DNA from: Allobacillus saliphilus
GTDB taxonomy: Bacteria; Bacillota; Bacilli; Bacillales; Alkalibacillaceae
Length of the DNA: 64,000 nt
Direction: 5' to 3'
Assembly: GCF_018138385.1 (NCBI RefSeq)
Contig: NZ_JAGSIE010000023.1
Span: 1-64,000 of the forward strand
Shown: positions 19,226 through 25,877 of the stretch, in pieces
Layout of the letters: each line of letters begins with the position of its first letter
Numbering within the stretch: the stretch's first letter is position 1
The notes under the pieces: model-generated
The model's database searches: none
Seen by the model: only the letters and a program-made list of their open reading frames with translations
What the model was told of the DNA's origin: nothing
Position numbers and translations under genes: made by a program

Positions 19226-20137
19226 ATGAGTATAGTTGAAGTGAATCATTTAACAAAAAAGTATGGAACAACAGAAGTGTTAAAAGATATTAACTTAGAA
19301 ATCTACCAAGGCGAGGTTTTTGGTTTTGTGGGTCATAATGGCGCTGGGAAATCTACTTTCATTCATACGATTACAGGTATAACGAATAAAAGCGCAGGCT
19401 CTTTTAAGATAATGGGCATTTCAGACAGCCAACTCAACCATGCCAAAAAAAGAATAGGTGTTATGCCAGACGTCTCTAATTTATATGAAAATATGAAAGG
19501 GTTAAACTTTTTACGCTACATGGGTAAGTTAGCTGGCGATAAGCGTAGCAAGCCAGAGTTGAAAACATTAATGAAAGAAGTAGGCTTAGAGGACGCCGCA
19601 CAGAAAAAAATTAAGTCCTATTCCTTTGGTATGAAAAAGAAAATTTGTATAGCACAAGCGTTACTAGGAAATCCTGATTTAATTATTCTAAATGAGCCAA
19701 CATCAGGAATTGATCCAGAATCAACAATTAACATACGAGACTTAGTGATAAAATTGAAGTAAGAAGGGAAAACGGTCTTTCTTACCTCACATAATTTAGA
19801 TGAAATCGATAAAGTCAGTGATCGGGTCGGCATTCTCAGTGATGGTGAGATTAAAAAACTAGGCACCCCACGCCAATTAAAAGAGGGAATTGCTGCAGGC
19901 GTTACGATTTCCGTTAGAACAAAACCGATTTTGCAGAAAAATGATATTCAAAAACTGTCCGAGAAAATGAACACAGACATAATCTTTATGGAAGCTAAAA
20001 AAGATTATACGCTCCTACAGGTGCCTTCAGAAGAAGATTTGCCAGAAGTATCAAAAGAGATCATTCAATCGGATGTTCATCTGTATGAGATGAAAGTGGA
20101 GGAACGTTCATTAGAAGATGTCTTTATGAATGCTTAA
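19226..20137 (+). pseudogene. ABC transporter ATP-binding protein with in-frame stop
   Basis: A 303-residue reading frame with Walker A GHNGAGKS (36-43) and signature SYSFGMKKK. It is interrupted by TAA at codon 179 (19760-19762). The same frame then continues with EGKTVFLTSHNLDEIDKVSDRVGILSDGEIKKLG (switch His, D-loop region) to 20137. The Walker B sequence reads LIILNEPTSG: the magnesium-coordinating Asp is Asn. So there are two separate lesions in one gene beside a frameshifted permease. A truncated 178-residue product could still be made but should not hydrolyse ATP. Confidence 0.85.
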
Positions 20138-20172
20138 GTGATCCTCGTTCGAGACGTCTTCAAAATGAAATC

Positions 20173-20219
20173 AAAGCCAATTTCCTTGCTGAAAAATCAG
20201 TATGGAACTTGGCTTTTTT
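20173..20219 (+). terminator. Terminator of the decayed ABC cluster
   Basis: AAAGCCAA pairs with TTGGCTTT, and TTCC with GGAA inside it, around a loop of about 18 bases, and a run of T follows. Confidence 0.65.
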
Positions 20220-20543
20220 CTTTCCGGAACGGTTATTCCTGACAAGCTCGGAAGTAAATACATGACATATCTATCCAGCCCTTCAAGTCGTCAAACGAAA
20301 TCGACCACACTCTTAGTTGGCATCGCATTTCTACAAGGAAGTTTTAGAACCAGTATTCAAGATCGAAGCAATAACGTAACAAAAAAAGACTTGATTATTT
20401 TAGGAAATCTTCTTCAAAACACAGAAACTTATGATACATTAGGGCTAAGTAATTTTAAAATATAGAATTATTTTTCTTCAACAAAACGGCTATTTAACTA
20501 CATAGTTTATTTATAAAAGGTGTTGACGATTGGAGAGAAAAAT
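20220..20543 (+). other. Degenerate spacer with a prmC-like fragment
   Basis: No gene is supported here. Around 20332-20370 a stretch aligns to prmC bases 17407-17445 (shared TACAAGGAAGTTTTAGAACC-like sequence with small gaps). An 87-codon open frame crosses this fragment but shows no recognisable protein and has no ribosome site. Confidence 0.45.
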
Positions 20544-20753
20544 ATGGAGGTATTTTTAGTTAGTCTTAATTCAATAATAATTATTTGTATGACGATTAGT
20601 ACAATAATTAAGGCACTAAATATTGCATTAAAGAGGAAGGAAATATCAAAACAAAAATATAGACTATTAGTAGCTTCTTCCACTATGATTGGTGTTTCAA
20701 TAGCCACAGCATTACCATTCATCTTTATAAAAGTGTTTGAGCGTATTACCTAA
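20544..20753 (+). CDS. Small two-segment membrane protein
   Basis: A 69-residue protein with hydrophobic segments at about 3-24 and 45-65, separated by a basic Lys-rich loop. TGGAG lies eight bases before ATG 20544; an upstream in-frame TTG lacks a site. Not recognised. It belongs to the string of small promoterless genes after prmC. Confidence 0.55.
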   Translation: MEVFLVSLNSIIIICMTISTIIKALNIALKRKEISKQKYRLLVASSTMIGVSIATALPFIFIKVFERIT

Positions 20754-20915
20754 ATAATAATGAAAATGTAGCAGAAAGTTAATTAGGAGGGGATGTAAGC
20801 GTGAATGCTAGCAGGCTCGACACCTCTATTGCTTCGCGCGCGGTTGTCGCGCAAGGTTTGAGTTAGAATCGGTCCAGATTATAAAATAAAATTAAATTAT
20901 AGGGAGCTCATTTAG
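20754..20915 (+). other. Spacer with a GC-rich island
   Basis: No gene is supported. The spacer contains a short self-complementary CG-rich stretch around 20835-20860 (CGCGCGCGG...GCGCAAGG) that stands out from the A+T-rich island. A 21-codon frame after GGAGGGG is possible but unsupported. Confidence 0.3.
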
Positions 20916-21173
20916 ATGCAGTGGTCAGAAATAAGCTCAATATTAATTATGCTTTTGCTCTTAGGTTGGGGTATCAGTTTAATGAGTCAAAACAGTGCTC
21001 TAAAAAAAGAAAACCTTAGGCTTTTGAAGAAAACTGGAGAATATGACGATATGAAAAATGAAGCAAAAGAAATATTAAAAAGTTCAACGGAAGTAAAGAC
21101 TGTGAAATCATTGAGAGAGAAATACGGTTTGTCATTGATAGATGCGAAAAAAATTGTTGACTCAGTAAAATAG
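20916..21173 (+). CDS. Membrane-anchored L7/L12 C-terminal-like protein (copy 1)
   Basis: An 85-residue protein with an N-terminal membrane segment (SSILIMLLLLGWGISLM), a charged coiled part, and a C-terminal VKTVKSLREKYGLSLIDAKKIVDSVK. The last part resembles the helix-turn motif of the ribosomal L7/L12 C-terminal domain (usually ..GLxLxEAKxxVxxxP). A paralogue with the same layout is at 23142. GGGAG is 10 bases before ATG 20916. Role unknown; the gene is followed at once by a cassette-end element. Confidence 0.6.
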   Translation: MQWSEISSILIMLLLLGWGISLMSQNSALKKENLRLLKKTGEYDDMKNEAKEILKSSTEVKTVKSLREKYGLSLIDAKKIVDSVK

Positions 21174-21178
21174 TATCT

Positions 21179-21240
21179 ATCAGCAATCGTACGCAATAAA
21201 CGAATAAGATATTCCAGAATAGGGCCATTTAACGGAAAAA
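21179..21240 (+). repeat. Cassette-end element 1
   Basis: Follows the stop of the previous small gene. It contains ATCGTACGCAAT...ATATTCCAGAATAGGGCCATTTAA, which aligns with the elements at 21630, 22065, 23041 and 23430. It is one of five similar ~60-bp sequences, each just downstream of a small gene. Confidence 0.55.
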
Positions 21241-21266
21241 TGCTTTGGGGAAGAGGGGTTATATAA

Positions 21267-21461
21267 TTGGATCTTCTAGTGGAAATTTTAAGAGTTGTAG
21301 CTAGCGCCTTGCTTATTATAAGTGCTGGTTTTTATCTAAGGGATTTAGAAAAGACTAAAAAACAAAGAAAACTTACCTCACTTGAGTTAATAATGTACTT
21401 AACGATACTGTTTGCATTTATTCTTTTTGCTATCAGTTTACTAATTTCAATAGTTTCCTAG
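21267..21461 (+). CDS. Small two-segment membrane protein
   Basis: A 64-residue protein with two hydrophobic helices (about 5-24 and 41-63) joined by a basic linker (DLEKTKKQRKL). The start is TTG 21267 with GAGGGG upstream. Not recognised; two-helix proteins of this kind are common in Bacillus variable regions. Confidence 0.5.
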   Translation: MDLLVEILRVVASALLIISAGFYLRDLEKTKKQRKLTSLELIMYLTILFAFILFAISLLISIVS

Positions 21462-21594
21462 AAGAAAGTTATACATCAATTGGGCGTAGTTATGGAAGAG
21501 GCACTGGGCCTGAAGTAAAGAAATTCCATACAAATATACCAGATGAAGTTCTTGTAGCTATACATGTACAGCTTATAAATATTAAAAATTACTA
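21450..21594 (+). pseudogene. C-terminal coding remnant
   Basis: A frame open across 21450-21594, different from that of the preceding gene, encodes ...SYGRGTGPEVKKFHTNIPDEVLVAIHVQL... and a stop. It looks like the end of a conserved soluble protein, but there is no start or ribosome site. I do not recognise the family. Confidence 0.3.
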
Positions 21595-21629
21595 ATGATT
21601 AAATGTTTTAAATTTAATGATCTTTTATA

Positions 21630-21682
21630 GATGTGCGCAATTACTTAGTAAGGACTACGTTTCAATTGGGCCACATAGCAGA
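21630..21682 (+). repeat. Cassette-end element 2
   Basis: GTGCGCAATTACTTAG...TTTCAATTGGGCCACAT aligns with the core of the other cassette-end elements. It lies about 35 bp after the stop of the coding remnant. Confidence 0.5.
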
Positions 21683-21731
21683 ATAAAAGGGAACTAATGT
21701 TAGAACTATTTTAAGGGGGATTCGATGATTA

Positions 21732-22051
21732 ATGCTTATTATAGGCGCATTGATAATTCCATTTTTTATATATGCTCTTATTATACATATCAAATTTTCA
21801 AGAAGCGAGAATTCCAAAAACGAAAAAGGGAAAAAATATTAGCCATATCAGCTAAATACGCACTACCTGTATTTCCTGTTGGCTGGCTTGCCTTGGAACT
21901 TTATCATCGTATTATAACGAACATACCATATGAAACGTATAGAAACGCTATATGGGTATTAGTATTGCTGTTATTTACGATCTATGGTTTTTCGATTCGC
22001 CATTATACAAGAAGACAGGTATTCGAGAATCAAGAAGTATTTGATAAGTAG
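21732..22051 (+). pseudogene. Small membrane protein, probably frameshifted
   Basis: ATG 21732, ten bases after AAGGGGG, opens a frame encoding a clean membrane helix (MLIIGALIIPFFIYALIIHIKF) that ends at 21842. A second frame, open from 21725 to 22051, gives in its later part ...KILAISAKYALPVFPVGWLALELYHRI...AIWVLVLLLFTIYGF, with two more helices. The natural protein is most likely helix 1 from the first frame joined to the second near the poly-A run at 21828-21837. A single 108-codon protein from 21725 is the alternative, but its N-terminus is polar and aromatic-rich. Confidence 0.5.
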
Positions 22052-22064
22052 TATTCTGGAAGCG

Positions 22065-22118
22065 GGAGCGATTCTATAATAAGAAATTGCGCCAATATCG
22101 CATATAAAGACCAGAGCC
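22065..22118 (+). repeat. Cassette-end element 3
   Basis: ATTGCGCCAATATCGCATATAA followed by AGACCAGAGCCTA is nearly identical to element 5 (23446-23480) and alignable with elements 1, 2 and 4. It runs directly into the prmC-tail repeat. Confidence 0.55.
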
Positions 22119-22171
22119 TATTAAAAAAGACCGCATCGTTTTTGCTGAGTGTTAAAGCAAAAACAATGCGG
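22119..22171. repeat. prmC-tail direct repeat, copy 2, forming a hairpin
   Basis: Bases 22119-22158 match the last 40 bp of prmC with one mismatch. Their CCGCATCGTTTTTGCT then pairs with AGCAAAAACAATGCGG (22156-22171) to give a long stem that can terminate transcription from either side. Confidence 0.8.
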
Positions 22172-22430
22172 TTAATTGCTGTCTGGGGTCCATTCCATTA
22201 ACTGCAAGTGATCCTCGAGGTCTTTTATTTTATGAAATCCGCTTTTCTCATAAGCTCGGACGGCCCGTCTGTTTGCTGAGTTCACCTCCAACAGCACCTT
22301 TGTGGCACCTATGCGATTTAATTCGCTCAATATCAGTCCCATTCCCTTTATCCCATAACGTTGGCTCGCCAATAAATTGATCGATTCCATAAAGCATATG
22401 GCTTTTCAGTAGGATGTCGTGTTCATCCAT
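22172..22430 (-). pseudogene. Acetyltransferase (GNAT) fragment, duplicate of the 23531 gene
   Basis: The minus strand encodes ..LYGIDQFIGEPTLWDKGNGT.. in one frame and ..LILSELNRIGATKVLLEVNSANRRAVRAYEKSGF.. in another, both clearly related to the intact acetyltransferase at 23531-24049. About 20 bp corresponding to the QMIRM region are missing, which shifts the frame, and the N-terminal half is absent. The flanking hairpin and cassette-end element are duplicated too, so the whole ~370-bp block was copied. Confidence 0.85.
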
Positions 22431-22537
22431 CTTATTTGGTTTGGATTACATAAAACGTAAAAACATTTTGACATTATAAAATGATTTTTATAAAATAAAA
22501 TGGAAAGATATTTTTACATTTCAATGAGGTGATATGT

Positions 22538-22855
22538 TTGTTTATTGAATGGGTTGTAATATTTCTTGTAGGATTAATATTATTTTGGGTTATCGGTTGG
22601 TTGACAGGAGATAAAACATATGGAGCAAAAGATGATGAAAGGTCTGAGTTAATTAAACATAAGGCTATCGTAGGCAGTTGGACATTTATATTTGCTGTAT
22701 TTATCATCAATATTATATTTGACTTCTTTAATCTTAGGACCGGTCCATTAAAATCATTCGGACAACCGGAATTATTCTATTTGATTGTTCTTATCGGTAG
22801 TTATATTGTATTTTATATAATTAATCGTCGACGGTTGAGCAGCAATGAAAAATAA
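22538..22855 (+). CDS. Membrane protein preceding an XRE regulator
   Basis: A 105-residue protein with three hydrophobic segments (about 5-23, 46-65 and 79-97) and a cytoplasmic basic end. The start is TTG 22538 after GAGGTGA; the GTG at 22529 is inside that site. It overlaps the HTH gene by 11 bp, a layout seen for small two-component-like pairs in which the membrane protein is the target of the XRE repressor. Function not known. Confidence 0.65.
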   Translation: MFIEWVVIFLVGLILFWVIGWLTGDKTYGAKDDERSELIKHKAIVGSWTFIFAVFIINIIFDFFNLRTGPLKSFGQPELFYLIVLIGSYIVFYIINRRRLSSNEK

Positions 22856-23033
22856 AATTTTGGAATTTCGAAAACGTAAAGGATTTACGCAGGATGTATT
22901 AGCAAAGAAATGTAAGGTAACAAGACAAACAATTAACGCAATAGAAAACGACCGATATGATCCTACCTTGCAGCTTGCATTTAAGATCGCTCAAGTATTG
23001 AATGTGAAAGTTGACGATTTATTTAAACCTTAA
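22845..23033 (+). CDS. XRE-family transcriptional regulator
   Basis: A compact 62-residue helix-turn-helix protein (FRKRKGFTQDVLAKKCKVTRQTINAIENDRYDPTLQLAFKIAQVLNVKVDDLF) with no other domain, like YozG/SinR-type minimal regulators. It overlaps and follows a membrane-protein gene, and a second pair of the same kind (order reversed) is at 49411-50049. It probably represses its own cassette. Confidence 0.88.
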   Translation: MKNKILEFRKRKGFTQDVLAKKCKVTRQTINAIENDRYDPTLQLAFKIAQVLNVKVDDLFKP

Positions 23034-23040
23034 TTTTTTA

Positions 23041-23102
23041 TTTAAGCAAATGGGCGCGATTGCTTAGCAAAATATTCTTCAATAGGTCCATTTAATTGGA
23101 CA
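23041..23102 (+). repeat. Cassette-end element 4
   Basis: GCAAATGGGCGCGATTGC then ATATTCTTCAATAGGTCCATTTAA, just after the XRE stop. It is the best preserved of the five similar elements, with a short GCAA...TTGC dyad. Confidence 0.55.
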
Positions 23103-23141
23103 AAGGTTTATATTTTCACAGTGATATTAGGAGGGAATGTA

Positions 23142-23417
23142 TTGACAGAGCTAATAATTATAGGGGGATTAGTAGTAATAATTTTTTTACTTATCACTAC
23201 TGTTTCCAGCAAACTTAATTTCCTTGAAACTAGGATTAAAAGCCTGAAGTTTACACTGGACCAGGTCACTAGCCACGTGGATGTACCTGAACATCCAATA
23301 AATGAAAAACTGCGAGTTCTGCTTAAAGAGGGAAAAGAAGTTCAAGCTGTTAAAGAGGTAAGGCAAGCCTTTGGGCTTTCATTGTTAGAGGCAAAACAAT
23401 ATGTTGATGGTTTATGA
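23142..23417 (+). CDS. Membrane-anchored L7/L12 C-terminal-like protein (copy 2)
   Basis: A 91-residue protein with an N-terminal membrane helix (IIGGLVVIIFLLITTV), a coiled linker (KLNFLETRIKSLKFTLDQVTSHV) and a C-terminal EGKEVQAVKEVRQAFGLSLLEAKQYVDGL that closely matches the L7/L12 C-terminal motif. The same architecture as the gene at 20916. TTG 23142 is chosen because TTAGGAGGG lies just upstream. The motif in L7/L12 binds translation factors; whether this is retained here is unknown. Confidence 0.65.
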   Translation: MTELIIIGGLVVIIFLLITTVSSKLNFLETRIKSLKFTLDQVTSHVDVPEHPINEKLRVLLKEGKEVQAVKEVRQAFGLSLLEAKQYVDGL

Positions 23418-23429
23418 GGTGCTTTGCTC

Positions 23430-23477
23430 CAGAAATGGGCGCGTTTTGCACTAATATCGCATATAAAGACCAGAGCC
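23430..23477 (+). repeat. Cassette-end element 5
   Basis: ATGGGCGCGTTTTGCACTAATATC continuing into AGACCAGAGCC, 13 bp after the stop of the L7/L12-like gene. Its second half is nearly identical to element 3. It runs into the prmC-tail repeat copy 3. Confidence 0.55.
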
Positions 23478-23530
23478 TAATAAAAAAGACCGCATCGTTT
23501 TTGCTGAGTGTTAAAGCAAAAACGATGCGG
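23478..23530. repeat. prmC-tail direct repeat, copy 3, forming a hairpin terminator
   Basis: Bases 23478-23517 are identical to the last 40 bp of prmC. CCGCATCGTTTTTGCT (23490-23505) pairs perfectly with AGCAAAAACGATGCGG (23515-23530), a 16-bp stem immediately after the stop of the minus-strand acetyltransferase, for which it is the likely terminator. Confidence 0.85.
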
Positions 23531-24049
23531 TTAATTGCTGTCTGGGGTCCATTCCATTAACAGCAAGTGATTTTCAAGATCTTTTATTTCACGAAATCCA
23601 CATTTTTCATAAGCTCGAATGGCTCGTCTGTTTTCTGGATTCACTTCCAACAACACCTTTGTGGCACCTTTGCGATTTAATTCACTCAATATCATTCGAA
23701 TCATTTGTGTTCCAATCCCTTTACCCCACAACGTTGGTTCGCCAATAAATTGATCGATTCCATAAAGCTTACCATTGTTCAGTAAGATGCCGTATTCATC
23801 TAGCTTTTTTGGTTGGATCTCATAATATTGGATATAACCAATTGGTTGGTCGTCGTATTCAATTATACAAGGTGTCACATAATGATTTCCTTCAATCCGT
23901 GGTCGGTATTTTTTCACTATACGTTTCCAATCAGAAGGTGGCTCCTCATAAAAAGCCAATACTTGATCGTCGTTTAACCATTTCATCATCAAACGGAGAT
24001 CCTCATGCTTCATTTTTCGAATCGTTATATTCTTATGCTTCAGTAGCAT
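23531..24049 (-). CDS. GNAT acetyltransferase, aminoglycoside 6'-acetyltransferase-like
   Basis: A 172-residue GNAT protein. The acetyl-CoA binding segment is GKGIGTQMIRMIL, and the ..LYGIDQFIGEPTLWGKGIGTQMI.. block and NRRAIRAYEKCGF motif are typical of the AAC(6')-I/AacA4-like group. Real substrate is uncertain; chromosomal homologues are often not resistance genes. Its start overlaps the end of the upstream acetyltransferase gene by 17 bp, with GGAGAAA as ribosome site. A truncated duplicate is at 22172. Confidence 0.85.
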   Translation of the reverse strand: MLLKHKNITIRKMKHEDLRLMMKWLNDDQVLAFYEEPPSDWKRIVKKYRPRIEGNHYVTPCIIEYDDQPIGYIQYYEIQPKKLDEYGILLNNGKLYGIDQFIGEPTLWGKGIGTQMIRMILSELNRKGATKVLLEVNPENRRAIRAYEKCGFREIKDLENHLLLMEWTPDSN

Positions 24050-24593
24050 TCATTTTCTCCCACTCATTCTTCAACATTCCATAAATGACATGGTCGACAT
24101 ACTTTCCATACAACAACTCACCCGCACGGATTTTCCCTTCCTGTTGAAATCCGAGACGCTCTGGAATCGACCGGCTTTTTTTATTTCGTTCTGCAGCTCG
24201 AATATCAACTTTATTTAGGTTCAACTGCTCAAACGCATAATCAACCAACGCTTTTGTGGCGCGTGTCATAATGCCTTTTCCTTGAAAACCTTCTCCGAGC
24301 CAATAGCCGATATAGGCGATTTTGTTTTGCCAATCCACCTCATTGTAACCAACAATGCCTGCCGCTTCTCCGTTATAGAGTATAACGGTGTTCAGCCCCT
24401 TGCTTTCCGCATACATTTTTTTCGAACCTTTTATAAAATTCCGCGTGTCACCAATTTCAGTCGTCAGATCAATCCATGGAAGCCATTCTCTTAAGTAGTC
24501 ACGGCTTTGATCTGTCAATGAGAAGACCGCTTCAGCATCGCCTTCATCAATTAATTTCAATGATATTTCCTCATCCACTTCATATGTAAACAT
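24033..24593 (-). CDS. GNAT N-acetyltransferase, RimJ/RimL (YdaF) type
   Basis: A 186-residue acetyltransferase. It has an IGYWLGEGFQGKGIMTRATKALVDYAF acetyl-CoA motif and the ..NKKSRSIPERLGFQQEGKIR.. segment of the RimJ/RimL ribosomal-protein N-acetyltransferase family. Closest by pattern to B. subtilis YdaF/YkkB; substrate unproven. It is the first gene of a two-gene minus-strand unit with the next acetyltransferase and is divergent from spoIIR. Confidence 0.85.
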   Translation of the reverse strand: MFTYEVDEEISLKLIDEGDAEAVFSLTDQSRDYLREWLPWIDLTTEIGDTRNFIKGSKKMYAESKGLNTVILYNGEAAGIVGYNEVDWQNKIAYIGYWLGEGFQGKGIMTRATKALVDYAFEQLNLNKVDIRAAERNKKSRSIPERLGFQQEGKIRAGELLYGKYVDHVIYGMLKNEWEKMNATEA

Positions 24594-24659
24594 CCATTCC
24601 GCCTCCCGACCGTAATTCTTAAAAATATTGAACTTATCATAACAATTTTCACATTCGAT

Positions 24660-24688
24660 GTATAGACCTTTGGGAAGCCGGCGAGAAT
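24660..24688 (+). promoter_or_regulatory. Sigma-F-like promoter of spoIIR
   Basis: GTATA (24660-24664), 15 bp, GGCGAGAAT (24680-24688) fits the forespore sigma-F consensus (GYWTA / GGnnAnAnT). B. subtilis spoIIR is a sigma-F gene, which supports the reading. Confidence 0.65.
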
Positions 24689-24723
24689 GAGATTAATAGA
24701 TTACGAGAAAGGGTTGAGGGGAA

Positions 24724-25299
24724 ATGAAGCGATTTATCGTTATTACATTAATTTTATTAATTTCAGTACAACTGTTTTATCCGAAAATAGTAGCTCACGA
24801 AGGAAATGAAGAGCGTCAGGTGATTCCAGATGAAGCGATTCGCCTAAGAATATTGGCAAACTCCAATGATGAAAAAGACCAAGAGATCAAGCGAGAAGTC
24901 CGCGATGCTGTCAGTGAACAAATTACGGAATGGGTCGAAAAGTTAACGTCTGTTGAAAAAGCTCGCCAGACAATTAAAAACAATATGCCGCAATTGGAAG
25001 AGCTTGTCGGAGAAATCGTGACGGATCAATCCTATAAGCTAGACTTCGGAAACGTAGAATTTCCAGATAAAATCTATGACAATTATATTTATCCGGGTGG
25101 CACCTATGAAGCTGTCTTGATTACAATCGGAGAAGGAAAAGGCGACAATTGGTGGTGCGTGCTATTCCCACCGTTATGCTTTGTGGACTTCTCCAATGGC
25201 GCGACAGTACTCGAGCACGACGGTGAAGAAGAGGAAGAGCCTGAAGTGAAGTTCTTTTTATGGGAATGGATTAAAGGGATCTTTTCGTTCTTTGCGTAA
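24724..25299 (+). CDS. spoIIR: Stage II sporulation protein R
   Basis: A 191-residue secreted signalling protein. It has a signal-like N-terminus (about 1-24) and the conserved core PDEAIRLRILANSNDEKDQEIKREVRDAV and NWWCVLFPPLCFVD. Made in the forespore, it triggers SpoIIGA to process pro-sigma-E in the mother cell. It is shorter than or similar to other family members and ends with a hydrophobic tail (FFLWEWIKGIFSFF). GAGGGG precedes ATG 24724. A sigma-F-like promoter lies upstream. Confidence 0.95.
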   Translation: MKRFIVITLILLISVQLFYPKIVAHEGNEERQVIPDEAIRLRILANSNDEKDQEIKREVRDAVSEQITEWVEKLTSVEKARQTIKNNMPQLEELVGEIVTDQSYKLDFGNVEFPDKIYDNYIYPGGTYEAVLITIGEGKGDNWWCVLFPPLCFVDFSNGATVLEHDGEEEEEPEVKFFLWEWIKGIFSFFA

Positions 25300-25386
25300 A
25301 AGTGTCACTCTATTAAAATTCTATAAACAATCATATTTGCCATCTTTGCCTCATATTTTTTAGAAACAAACAAATGAGGTGAAGAA

Positions 25387-25818
25387 ATGGTCAAAATAAC
25401 GAAAGTCGAACATTGTTCAACACAGGAAATTGATGAATTTTTTCAAGATGAAAGACAAAAACAAGAATATTTAAAAGAAGATTGGGCGAGAAAGCATGGA
25501 TTTTTCATGGAGTTCGGACAAGAGAAAATCTGTTTCTTCGTAATTGAACCAGTAGAAGGGTCCCATGCATGGTTACGACGTCTATTAATGTTTCGGACAA
25601 ACACGAAAATGGCTGTTTTCCTATTAGTGTTTGACTGGATTGCGGAAGAAGCGGAGCGACAAGGATACGAATCATTGATCGTCAGCGTGAATGACCAAGT
25701 GCGCGCAGAATTACTCGAACTGATTCAGTTTAAAAAAATCTATGAAACCCCGTTGAATGAAGAACTGCCAGGAGAATGGTATGAGAAAAAATTGAAGCCC
25801 GTTTCGAAAAGCACATAA
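25387..25818 (+). CDS. Uncharacterised protein, possible GNAT-like fold
   Basis: A 143-residue protein between spoIIR and tsaC, where B. subtilis has ywlA/ywlB. The middle (MAVFLLVFDWIAEEAERQGYESLIVSVNDQVRAELLELIQFKKIYETPL) has the helix/strand pattern of an acetyltransferase C-terminal half, but the acetyl-CoA loop Q/RxxGxG/A is not evident. ATGAGGTGAAGAA precedes ATG 25387. No firm function. Confidence 0.6.
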   Translation: MVKITKVEHCSTQEIDEFFQDERQKQEYLKEDWARKHGFFMEFGQEKICFFVIEPVEGSHAWLRRLLMFRTNTKMAVFLLVFDWIAEEAERQGYESLIVSVNDQVRAELLELIQFKKIYETPLNEELPGEWYEKKLKPVSKST

Positions 25819-25877
25819 TTGCAAGATGTCTATTTTCCACGCATAATAAAGGGAAGAAAAACTAAAGGATGAACGAG

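Noticed and set aside
20202-20465. 87-codon frame after the decayed ABC genes
   Set aside because: It begins in the terminator stem, has no ribosome site and crosses a prmC-like scrap; no protein family seen.
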